Of a stretch of 10,313 nucleotides of DNA, positions 1 through 7,157 are shown piece after piece. The notes beneath the pieces are model-generated. The model saw nothing but the letters and a program-made list of their open reading frames with translations. It was not told where the DNA came from and ran no database searches. The DNA comes from an uncultured Lachnospiraceae bacterium (GTDB lineage Bacteria; Bacillota; Clostridia; Lachnospirales; Lachnospiraceae): positions 1 to 10,313 of the forward strand of contig CADCPL010000136.1 of NCBI GenBank assembly GCA_902803305.1, written 5' to 3'. Within the stretch, counting starts at the first letter, position 1. Every line of letters begins with the position of its first letter. The position numbers were made by a program, and so were the translations under genes.

Positions 1-149
1 CCGCTCTCTCCGAGTACATCAAGAGCTTCCCGGCCGTTCCCGGCACATACCACGTCATACTGACTCTCCAGCATATTGGCGAGTATCTCACGATTGATCA
101 TCTCGTCATCAACAACGAGTACTCTTCTTTTAAACCGTCCGCTGCGCAT
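1..149 (-). CDS. Response-regulator receiver protein, N-terminal part only (cut by window edge)
   Basis: The first 49 codons of a protein that continues beyond the left edge. It opens with a short basic stretch (MRSGRFKRR) and then the first half of a receiver (REC) domain: a hydrophobic beta strand followed by the acidic pair in VLVVDDEMINREIL (Asp14, Asp15), then helix 1, strand 2 and NGREALDVL of helix 2. The phosphoacceptor aspartate lies outside the window. The start codon shares one base with the stop of the preceding response-regulator gene (TAATG), so its translation is probably coupled to that gene. A GGGAGA ribosome binding site lies inside the end of that gene, about 8 bases upstream of the ATG. 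The output domain cannot be seen. It could be the operon's only enzymatic or DNA-binding output, or another hybrid kinase fragment. The receiver call is firm; anything beyond it is unknown. Confidence 0.85.
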   Translation of the reverse strand, partial: MRSGRFKRRVLVVDDEMINREILANMLESQYDVVCAGNGREALDVLGES

Positions 150-901
150 TACAATTTCTCCCTAAGGTAAATGAGAAGGTCATCTCTTGTCGTAGTTTTG
201 AGTATATATCCTGAAGGCTTAAGCGCCATAACGCGCTGAACCGCCTCTTTTGTTCCGATACCCGTCAGGAATATCACAGGGATATTTGCGGTCTCGGGCT
301 CCTCGCGGAGCATCTGCAGCACCTGGGGGCCGTCAACGACCGGCATCTCATAATCAAGCAGTATGAGATCCGCTGTTTTTTTGAGCAGGAATTTTATCGC
401 CTGCACGCCTGCTGTTACAATATCGACCTGATACTCATCCTTGATCCATTCTCTTACCATTCCGGCATAAGAGGGATCATCATCCACTATGAGTATCCTC
501 TTTTTTGCGCCGCCTGTAGCACTCGTAAATGCCTTCTCGATCGCAGGCTGGAGCACCTCCATCTCAACCGGACGATCGAGCCATATATTATTTTTGATCA
601 CGGGAACAAACATCAGGAGCTCGCGATGAAATCTGCTCTCTCCGATCAGGAGCATCTTTCCGCCGGCCTCATTTATATCTGCTACGATATGTCTGAATTT
701 CTCCAGTTTGAGCGTGTCTTCGGCAACATCTTCGGGAAGATATATAACAAATACATCGGTATTCGGAGCATGGGCCTTGATCAGGCTGAAGTCTTCTATG
801 ACCTCAACGCTATATGCCCCTGTCATCTTCCTTTCGATACCTTTTACGACGACGCTGTACTGAAAGACAACGATCGCGACATTTTTCACTTCGGTAGCCA
901 T
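149..901 (-). CDS. Two-module response regulator: degenerate receiver plus canonical receiver, no output domain
   Basis: A 250-aa soluble protein made of two receiver-like modules. Residues about 135-250 form a normal REC domain: acidic pocket Asp140-142 (ILIVDDDPSYAG), phosphoacceptor Asp183 (LLDYEMP), switch Thr213 (FLTG) and Lys235 (YILK). Residues about 5-125 have the same alternating strand/helix pattern (NVAIVVFQYS, DVFVIYLPED, KMLLIGES, NNIWLDRP) but no acidic pair and no phosphoacceptor, so this half looks like a pseudo-receiver used for contacts. There is no DNA-binding or enzymatic domain, so output is probably by protein-protein interaction or as a phosphate acceptor for the upstream kinases. 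I chose the start at 901 (MATEVKN) because GGGAGGAG sits just upstream of it. A longer frame to 955 would run back into the symporter gene and has no such site. The gap to the symporter stop is 28 bases, and it overlaps the next gene by one base. Confidence 0.88.
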   Translation of the reverse strand: MATEVKNVAIVVFQYSVVVKGIERKMTGAYSVEVIEDFSLIKAHAPNTDVFVIYLPEDVAEDTLKLEKFRHIVADINEAGGKMLLIGESRFHRELLMFVPVIKNNIWLDRPVEMEVLQPAIEKAFTSATGGAKKRILIVDDDPSYAGMVREWIKDEYQVDIVTAGVQAIKFLLKKTADLILLDYEMPVVDGPQVLQMLREEPETANIPVIFLTGIGTKEAVQRVMALKPSGYILKTTTRDDLLIYLREKL

Positions 902-929
902 AATACTCCTCCCGGCAATGGGTATTATA

Positions 930-2453
930 TCAGTCCGCGCCCTTTGCAATGGCATTCATCGCTTCCTGCCGGATATCGGCATTAAACGAGAGCATGGGGG
1001 CGATATCTTTCCCCTTTATCCTTCTGTCAATATAGTTTCTTGTCAGTTTTATGATAAGCGGTATCTGCACAAGTATACCGATAAGATTAGGGATCATCAT
1101 AAGACCGTTAAACGTATCGGATATATCCCACGCCAGATTCGATTCCATGACCGAACCGAGCACGATGAGCATAACAAACACGACACGGTATACTTTGGCA
1201 CATACGACGCCGAACAGATACTCCGTAACCTTTGCCCCATAATACGACCATCCGAGTACCGTTGTAAAGGCAAAAAGTGTAATGGCCAGCACCACAAACC
1301 ATTCTCCCGGTCTTCCGAGTGTGGCGCCAAAGGCCTTGGCAACAAGCGTTGAATCATCTACTCCTTCGTATACCATTCCCGTTGTAAGATCTATGGCACC
1401 TGATCCCAGTACAACAAGAGCCGTAAGCGTACATATGACTATCGTATCAAGAAATACCTCTGCTATTCCCCACATTCCCTGCCGTACCGGCTCTCTGGCG
1501 CAGCTGTTGCTGTGGACCATAACGGAGGACCCGAGTCCCGCTTCATTGGAAAAAACGCCTCTTTTGCATCCGTTCTTGATCGTACCGAACGCAAGCTGTA
1601 CTGCCGTACCGGCAGCGCCTCCCTTTATCGCATCGGGCCCCATGGCAAACCTGAAAATCGCCGAAAAGATCTCCGGTATTTTGCTGACATGGATAAGTAC
1701 CATTACCACACAACCCGCTATATACATTATCGCCATGAACGGTATCAGTTTTTCCGAAACTGCCGCAACTCTTCTGAATCCTCCCATCAGTATGGTTGCC
1801 ATAGCGCACATCAAAAATACCCCTATCATCAGGTTGACCTTGGAAACCCCGAAAAGCATCTCACTCTCTACGTCCGAAAGGAACGTGGACTGAAAGTTGA
1901 TCGTGATCTTATTGATCTGGCCCATGTTTCCTATTCCGAACGATGCCAGTACGGTAAATATACAAAACAGTATACCAAGGATCTTACCGAGCTTTTTGCA
2001 GTGCTTTATGGACCCCAGACCGTCCTGCAGGTAATACATCGGACCACCCGACCATGCGCCTTCGGAATTGCGTCTCCTGTAGTACATACCCATCACGATC
2101 TCGGAGTACTTGAGCATCATCCCGAAAAAAGCCGCGACCCACATCCACAGCACGGCACCGGGTCCGCCCACGCAGATCGCGGTCGATACTCCGGCGATAT
2201 TACCGGTTCCGATGACGGCACAAAGTGCCGTACAGAAAGCACGGAATTGCGACAATGCACCCGCATCATTAATGATACGGGCACTTCCTTTGATATTTGC
2301 AAACGTACTCTTCCACCAGTGTCTAAGATGTGTCACAGGGAAAAATCCCGTGATCACGGTACATATCAGTCCGGTCCCAAGCAGCAATACCAGACCGAAA
2401 GTACCCCAAACGAATCCGTTGGCGGCGTCATTTATCCTTACGACTGTTTCCAT
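930..2453 (-). CDS. Sodium:alanine symporter family protein (AGCS family)
   Basis: A 507-aa polytopic inner-membrane protein of the alanine or glycine:cation symporter (AGCS) family, which imports small neutral amino acids with Na+ or H+. The family signature is clear at residues 96-105 (GGPGAVLWMW). Other conserved stretches are GTGNIAGV (82-89), GGPMYYL (136-142), FSNEAGLGSS (301-310), PVRQGMWG (322-329) and GWSYYG (401-406). I count about ten to eleven hydrophobic segments along the whole length. It is slightly longer than many family members, with a charged cytoplasmic tail after about residue 472. The start at 2453 follows the stop of the FIST-like gene by only 3 bases, and AGGATAGG just upstream can serve as ribosome binding site. 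Its position between a FIST-like protein and a response regulator suggests that transport and sensing of the same amino acid are linked (inference). L-Ala, D-Ala and Gly cannot be told apart from sequence alone. Confidence 0.95.
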   Translation of the reverse strand: METVVRINDAANGFVWGTFGLVLLLGTGLICTVITGFFPVTHLRHWWKSTFANIKGSARIINDAGALSQFRAFCTALCAVIGTGNIAGVSTAICVGGPGAVLWMWVAAFFGMMLKYSEIVMGMYYRRRNSEGAWSGGPMYYLQDGLGSIKHCKKLGKILGILFCIFTVLASFGIGNMGQINKITINFQSTFLSDVESEMLFGVSKVNLMIGVFLMCAMATILMGGFRRVAAVSEKLIPFMAIMYIAGCVVMVLIHVSKIPEIFSAIFRFAMGPDAIKGGAAGTAVQLAFGTIKNGCKRGVFSNEAGLGSSVMVHSNSCAREPVRQGMWGIAEVFLDTIVICTLTALVVLGSGAIDLTTGMVYEGVDDSTLVAKAFGATLGRPGEWFVVLAITLFAFTTVLGWSYYGAKVTEYLFGVVCAKVYRVVFVMLIVLGSVMESNLAWDISDTFNGLMMIPNLIGILVQIPLIIKLTRNYIDRRIKGKDIAPMLSFNADIRQEAMNAIAKGAD

Positions 2454-2456
2454 ATC

Positions 2457-3422
2457 CTATCCTAAGATCTCACAGTATACGAGTGTCTGATTGAGAAGTT
2501 GATATGCCACCTCACCGAATGTAACGGGACCTGCATACGGAGGAGTCTTCTTTCCGTTTAGATCTCCGTACAGATAATTCAGTATGCAGTTGAAGGAAAA
2601 TACCGGAGCGTGTGCTCCCACTTCATCTATCTTCTTTTTGAATTCAGATGCATAATCTTCAAACTTCGTGGCAAAACGATATTCTATGTTCCTGAATACG
2701 GGTGCATAAAAACTTACCGTACCGTTTTCTATCGCTTTGATCGACGTATTGATATATGATCCGTTATGATCCGCAACAAGCGGCATCCTGTTGTCAAAAC
2801 CTTTCTTCTCTATATACTCCGCGAAGTTGACTTTTTGGCCGTTTACGGTGCAGTCTGTGACACTCAGATCATTGTCATCGAACCTGATAACGGGATCAGT
2901 CTTGTCATCCGAGAAGATGTTCACCATATTGATCATGGCCGATTTTCCTTCGGGAAGCTTTATGTACATTACCACAGCCTTGTCATCATAAGCCGTAGCA
3001 CTTGTTCCGTCATATACTTTAAAAGGGCCGCCCGCCTCAAGATCTGCGCCGGATATCCAGCCTATCGTCGGATGCATGAGAAGTTCTTCAACATCGGGAG
3101 CTTCCTTCGAATACTTGGCCGCAACCTCGGATCCGTACGGCATGATAAGCATCGTAAGTCCGTTGTCGTAGCATTCCTCCACGATCTGAAAAACGTTATA
3201 CTTACCGTAAGTCGCTATCCTGATCTCTTCCGCGAAATCTATCTCATTGACAAAGAGTCTGTCCTTTGTAAGTATTCCGCCTTCCTCACTCATGAAATAA
3301 GGCGTCGTCCCGCCGATCCATTTTCCTTTCGGAAGCTTTGCAAGAAGCGAATCATCTGCTGCTATATGCAGTATCTTTCCGTCGTTTATGAGCCCCACTG
3401 TCTCTTTAAGCGTAATAAGCAT
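2457..3422 (-). CDS. FIST-like sensory protein (no attached output domain)
   Basis: A 321-aa soluble protein without signal peptide or membrane segments. The C-terminus (about 298-319, GPVTFGEVAYQLLNQTLVYC) matches the pattern I know from FIST C-terminal domains: Gly, then F-G-E, then a closing N-Q-T followed by a hydrophobic strand. Upstream is a conserved-looking cysteine region (FNCILNYLYG, 277-286). The N-terminal part (GKILHIAADDSLLAKLPKGK, then WIGGTTPYF) fits a FIST N-type alpha/beta start. FIST domains are regarded as ligand-binding sensory modules, and their genes often lie near amino-acid transport or metabolism genes. Here the next gene, 3 bases away, is an alanine-type symporter. 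No kinase, cyclase or methyl-accepting domain is attached, so any signal must pass to a separate partner, possibly one of the operon's kinases (inference). The start at 3422 is fixed by a very strong AAGGAGGT site. The family call is from remembered motifs and is moderately secure. Confidence 0.72.
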   Translation of the reverse strand: MLITLKETVGLINDGKILHIAADDSLLAKLPKGKWIGGTTPYFMSEEGGILTKDRLFVNEIDFAEEIRIATYGKYNVFQIVEECYDNGLTMLIMPYGSEVAAKYSKEAPDVEELLMHPTIGWISGADLEAGGPFKVYDGTSATAYDDKAVVMYIKLPEGKSAMINMVNIFSDDKTDPVIRFDDNDLSVTDCTVNGQKVNFAEYIEKKGFDNRMPLVADHNGSYINTSIKAIENGTVSFYAPVFRNIEYRFATKFEDYASEFKKKIDEVGAHAPVFSFNCILNYLYGDLNGKKTPPYAGPVTFGEVAYQLLNQTLVYCEILG

Positions 3423-3450
3423 TTTAATACCTCCTTATGATCGCACCGGG

Positions 3451-3669
3451 TCAAAGTGCCATGATATTTGCGAGATCCACCTTTGCAACTATCGGGTACT
3501 TTGATAAGAATTCATCCATTTCCTTTATGCACGATTCCATGTTTGCGGGATCTGCCTGTATCCTCTTCTGCATTTTGGATATCAGCATGTTAAGGGCAAG
3601 ATTTGATGATGTGTACTTAATTTCTCCGCGCAGGAGTTTTTCCACTTTTTCCTGTGCTAACGCTTCCAT
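3451..3669 (-). CDS. Small helical protein of unknown function (72 aa)
   Basis: I do not recognise a family. The 72-aa product is predicted to be almost all alpha-helical, with three amphipathic stretches: EALAQEKVEKLLRGEI (2-17), SNLALNMLISKMQKRI (22-37) and SCIKEMDEFLSKYP (46-59). It has no membrane segment and no signal peptide. It has a single cysteine (Cys47) and no metal-binding pattern. A good ribosome binding site (AAGGAGG, 7 bases before the ATG) supports real translation. It sits 26 bases after the DegV-containing kinase and 28 bases before the FIST-like gene, in the same orientation, so it is probably cotranscribed with both. It could be a small adaptor or modulator binding a kinase or receiver, but that is guesswork from context. 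A second ATG four bases upstream is in another frame and is not the start. Confidence 0.75.
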   Translation of the reverse strand: MEALAQEKVEKLLRGEIKYTSSNLALNMLISKMQKRIQADPANMESCIKEMDEFLSKYPIVAKVDLANIMAL

Positions 3670-3695
3670 TCATTCGCCTCCTTTTTATACTTCCG

Positions 3696-6600
3696 TTATC
3701 CGAGTGCTTCCAGTATCCCGTCATAATCGAGATTCTTTGCCGCAACTCTTATACGGTCGAATTTTTCCTTTTCGGTATCGGGGATCGCATACTGTCCGGC
3801 CTCTTTCATGATCGTCTCGACCTTCTCGCAGTCCATGTCATCCGCCGCATATCGCAGTTCCTCATAAATGCTTTCCATAAGGTCGGCATCGGCGACGGGT
3901 TTGCCCGGCTTTTCTTCCCCGGCTCCGGTATCACCACCGGCAAAAGCAGGTGAAAGAGCTTCCTTATAACTCAGGTAGAATTCCATCACCGCCTCATGAT
4001 TTTCCCTGATATACTGGATGTTATCTCCCTTACCGGCCATCTCGAGTGCTTCGGCCATCTCTCCGAGTTCAAGCGCTCCTACAAGCCTTGCCGAACTCTT
4101 AAGGGCATGTATCTTGACCGTATAGTTTTCCCAATCTCCCGATATGTAGTACTGTTCAAGTTCCTCATGCTTATCCGGGATGGAATTATAGAATATCTTA
4201 AGTACCGATCTGAACGCATCCTCGGAGCCGCTGTTCCTAATGGCAACCTGAGCATCGATACAGTCAAGCTGTTCGTACCATTTGCCCGATGCGTCAGGTA
4301 TGTCAGCCGCAGTTTCTTCAAAGGTGTCCGAGGCCTCAGCTATATCGGTATCAACCTCCGTAGCGGCAATTTCCGCTTCGACATCTTCCGCTATATAAAC
4401 CTCTGTCTCTTCTGTCTCCTCCGACTCCGACGTATCATCCTTCTCATCTTTGATAAACGATGCGATATTGTAGGATTTGTTTGATTTCAGCATATACAGT
4501 ATCCCAAACGCTCCGGGACCGCAGTTGGACGATATGGCCGCCGAAGCCTGCCGAAATACGATATGTTCGAAATAAGCTGTCTTCCTTATCTCTTCCGCTA
4601 TCCACTCGAGGGTTTCACCGGACACATCGACATATGTGACGAATGCGATATCCGAGTCCGGAACCGAATCCGGCGGAATTGCCCTGCTGATGTATCTCTT
4701 GTAAGCTCTCTTTGTCCGCCCGAGCCATACTCCTCCGATCCCCGCCTTGTCGTTTTTGAAGCTGAGCATCGGATGAAGATTAAGGGCTTCCGCGATCCTG
4801 TGCAGCCTTCGACTGATCAGTCCTTTTGAGTACATGTATGAGGTCGTATCTATGACGAAGCTGCATCGCAGTCTGGATTTTACTTCTTCAAGCTCGGCTA
4901 CTATATCCGCAGCCGCAACACCCTGCTGTGCAAGCTTACAGGCAATGAGCACGAGCAGTCCCGTGGAACTTGACAGGCACTCGGAATTTACGACCGTGAC
5001 ATTATCGAATGATTTTGCCGCCTCAGAGGCTCTGGGATAGTCCTTACTCATGCTTGTTGTCAATGCAATATGGATCACATGATGTGCTTTCCTGAGAACA
5101 TCGGCAAAGAATTCCGTATATGCAGCCTCATCCGGCGGAGCAGATGTTGCCTCCTTACCCTGGCTGATATGTCTTATAAGCTCGTTGGCATCCATATGGA
5201 CACCGTCCTTGAATATACCTTCGTCTGTTCTGATAACGAACGGAAGTATCGGTATATGAAGCTTCCTGACCACGGAATCCGGCAGATCGCACATACTGGT
5301 GGACGTAATGATGACAGGAGCTTTTTCCGCATATTTTTCGGAAGTATGTATTTCTTCATCATCTCCGACCATTACAGATCTGAGAATGATCTTCTCACTT
5401 GAGATATGGCGGATCAGCATTTCCTCCATGGCTTCGCCGGAAACTGGTTTTACCAGATATCCGTCAAATCCCGCTCTGTTATACAGATCCCTGTTCTCGC
5501 TGCCGGCATTTGCGGTAAGAACGATGACCGGAGTGTTCCTGTTAAGACCGCCCGCCTGATCTCTGAGCTGTTCAAGGCACTCTATGCCGTCCATTCCCGG
5601 CATGAGATGATCCATAAATATGGCATCGTAATGAGTCTTCAGACTCATCTCAAGCGCTTCCCTGCCGGAATTTGCCGTATCGATGTTCATATCGGTTTCC
5701 AAGAGCAGTCTCTTCTCCACCTCAAGATTCATCTCGTTATCATCAACGATCAGGATGCTGACCTCGGGTGCCAGGAAGCTGCTCTCATAGTTGCTTCTCC
5801 TGCCCGTCTGCTGGTTGTGTATGTTAAGTTCACCGACCTTCTGATTATCGGTGATTCCCTGTCTGACAACAAATGTAAAGGTAGATCCCTCTCCGTATAC
5901 ACTGTTGACGGTGATCGTACCGTCCATCAGTTCGACGAGCTGCTTTACGATGGAAAGGCCCAGTCCGGTTCCTTCTATATGGCGGTTCTTTCCCTCATCA
6001 ACACGCTTGAACGCGTCGAACAGGAACGGGATATCCTCTTTTTTGATACCCATTCCGGTATCTGCAATGGACACTGTCAGTTCGGTAGTTTTGTTATCTA
6101 TATCATTGCTCTCGACACGCAGTTCGATATGTCCGTTTTTCGTATATTTCACAGCATTGTTGAGAAGGTTTATGATCAGCTGTTTGATGCGGACTTCATC
6201 CCCGTACAGTACCATCGGAACTTCCGGATCGACGTTAACTTCAAATCCCAGGCCTTTATCATGAGCCTTGAGCCATATCATGTTTACTATCTCCGAAAGC
6301 ATGTCCCCTATTTTGTAATCAACAGGGACTATATCCATGCTTCCGGCTTCCATCTTGGAGAAGTCAAGGATGTCATTTATAAGAGCCAGGAGCAGTTTAC
6401 CCGCCCCCTGTATCCCGTTGGCATCTCTTACGATATCATCCGTAGCGTCTTCATCGCGAAGTATCAGTTCATTAAGTCCGAGTATCGAATTGATGGGGGT
6501 TCTGATCTCATGAGACATGCTCGAGAAGAACCTGTTCTGGGCACGGGTAAGTTCTTCCGCCCTCTCGGCTTCTTTGCGTGCCCTGTCATTCTCGCCCTTA

Positions 6601-7157
6601 AACAGAATGCCCTGTGCCATCGTCATTCCAAAGCACACCATTCCGACAAGTACGACGGAAATGAACGAATCAACATAATACTCTTTGAACGTATGTACCC
6701 ATGGCAGTGTGTCAAAATAGTATGCCAGCAGATAACAAACAAGGGATACGAACACGAGAAGCGAGAGCATGACCGTTCTCCATCTTCCCGTCAACAGCAG
6801 TCCGATGTATGTAAAGGCAAAGATGATCCACAAAAAGCCTCCTCCGTTAAGGCCTCCTCCGAAGAAGAAAAGCGAAGGTACTATAACAAATACCAGACCG
6901 ATGGAGATCAATCTTATGGCAAACTTTAACTTATCCCTGCGAAGACAGATCACTGTCAATATAGGAACCAGAGTCAGCGTCAGGACTATGGTTATTATCT
7001 CACCCTTACTCTCTCCGATGAAAAAGTCGCCAATGAGCGCAACGGTCACAGATATCTCGGTTATGATCGTGAATATCAGGAACATGCGTTCCGAAAAATC
7101 CCTGTTGTGATCTTTGATCGCGTCTATAACGCTTCTGATCAGTCCGTTCTTTTTCAT
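3696..7157 (-). CDS. Hybrid histidine kinase with embedded DegV domain and Hpt domain (6TM-HisKA-HATPase-REC-DegV-Hpt)
   Basis: A 1153-aa membrane sensor kinase. Domain order: six hydrophobic segments (about 25-47, 52-71, 79-100, 107-123, 127-147, 163-185); HisKA with phospho-His216 (SMSHEIRTPINSILG); HATPase_c with N box NLLNNA (330-335), DTGMG (366-370) and GTGLGL (396-401); REC with Asp472/Asp473, phosphoacceptor Asp516 (FMDHLMP), Thr548 and Lys570; a DegV domain (about 613-895); a very acidic linker (about 903-958); Hpt with His1017 (KIHALKSSARLVGA); and a helical tail (1091-1153). DegV hallmarks are ITSTSMCDLPD, KDGVHMD, TSAPPDEAAY, the SYMYSKGLI region, LNLHPMLSF, LGRTKRAYKRY and CGPGAFG. 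All phosphorelay residues are present, so His-Asp-His transfer within one chain is plausible. DegV proteins bind fatty acids, so this part may be a lipid-sensing input, which is inference. The ATG overlaps the upstream kinase stop (ATGA) and follows GGGGAGGT. The reading frame is continuous across all domains, so this is a true fusion. Confidence 0.93.
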   Translation of the reverse strand: MKKNGLIRSVIDAIKDHNRDFSERMFLIFTIITEISVTVALIGDFFIGESKGEIITIVLTLTLVPILTVICLRRDKLKFAIRLISIGLVFVIVPSLFFFGGGLNGGGFLWIIFAFTYIGLLLTGRWRTVMLSLLVFVSLVCYLLAYYFDTLPWVHTFKEYYVDSFISVVLVGMVCFGMTMAQGILFKGENDRARKEAERAEELTRAQNRFFSSMSHEIRTPINSILGLNELILRDEDATDDIVRDANGIQGAGKLLLALINDILDFSKMEAGSMDIVPVDYKIGDMLSEIVNMIWLKAHDKGLGFEVNVDPEVPMVLYGDEVRIKQLIINLLNNAVKYTKNGHIELRVESNDIDNKTTELTVSIADTGMGIKKEDIPFLFDAFKRVDEGKNRHIEGTGLGLSIVKQLVELMDGTITVNSVYGEGSTFTFVVRQGITDNQKVGELNIHNQQTGRRSNYESSFLAPEVSILIVDDNEMNLEVEKRLLLETDMNIDTANSGREALEMSLKTHYDAIFMDHLMPGMDGIECLEQLRDQAGGLNRNTPVIVLTANAGSENRDLYNRAGFDGYLVKPVSGEAMEEMLIRHISSEKIILRSVMVGDDEEIHTSEKYAEKAPVIITSTSMCDLPDSVVRKLHIPILPFVIRTDEGIFKDGVHMDANELIRHISQGKEATSAPPDEAAYTEFFADVLRKAHHVIHIALTTSMSKDYPRASEAAKSFDNVTVVNSECLSSSTGLLVLIACKLAQQGVAAADIVAELEEVKSRLRCSFVIDTTSYMYSKGLISRRLHRIAEALNLHPMLSFKNDKAGIGGVWLGRTKRAYKRYISRAIPPDSVPDSDIAFVTYVDVSGETLEWIAEEIRKTAYFEHIVFRQASAAISSNCGPGAFGILYMLKSNKSYNIASFIKDEKDDTSESEETEETEVYIAEDVEAEIAATEVDTDIAEASDTFEETAADIPDASGKWYEQLDCIDAQVAIRNSGSEDAFRSVLKIFYNSIPDKHEELEQYYISGDWENYTVKIHALKSSARLVGALELGEMAEALEMAGKGDNIQYIRENHEAVMEFYLSYKEALSPAFAGGDTGAGEEKPGKPVADADLMESIYEELRYAADDMDCEKVETIMKEAGQYAIPDTEKEKFDRIRVAAKNLDYDGILEALG

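Noticed and set aside
902..955. Longer N-terminus for the double-receiver regulator (start at 955)
   Set aside because: It would overlap the end of the symporter gene and adds a non-domain peptide. The GGGAGGAG site points to the start at 901.
1512..2465. 317-codon open frame on the plus strand
   Set aside because: Antisense shadow of the AGCS symporter gene, with low-complexity His/Arg-rich translation and no family resemblance.
4400..5320. A separate DegV gene next to the kinase gene
   Set aside because: The frame is continuous from the kinase through REC into DegV and on to Hpt, with no stop and no strong internal start site, so it is a domain of one protein.
5406..6929. 507-codon open frame on the plus strand
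   Set aside because: It lies fully inside the kinase/REC part of the 1153-aa gene on the other strand. Its translation shows no recognisable domain, is His/Arg/Tyr-rich in the way antisense frames are, and lacks a ribosome binding site.
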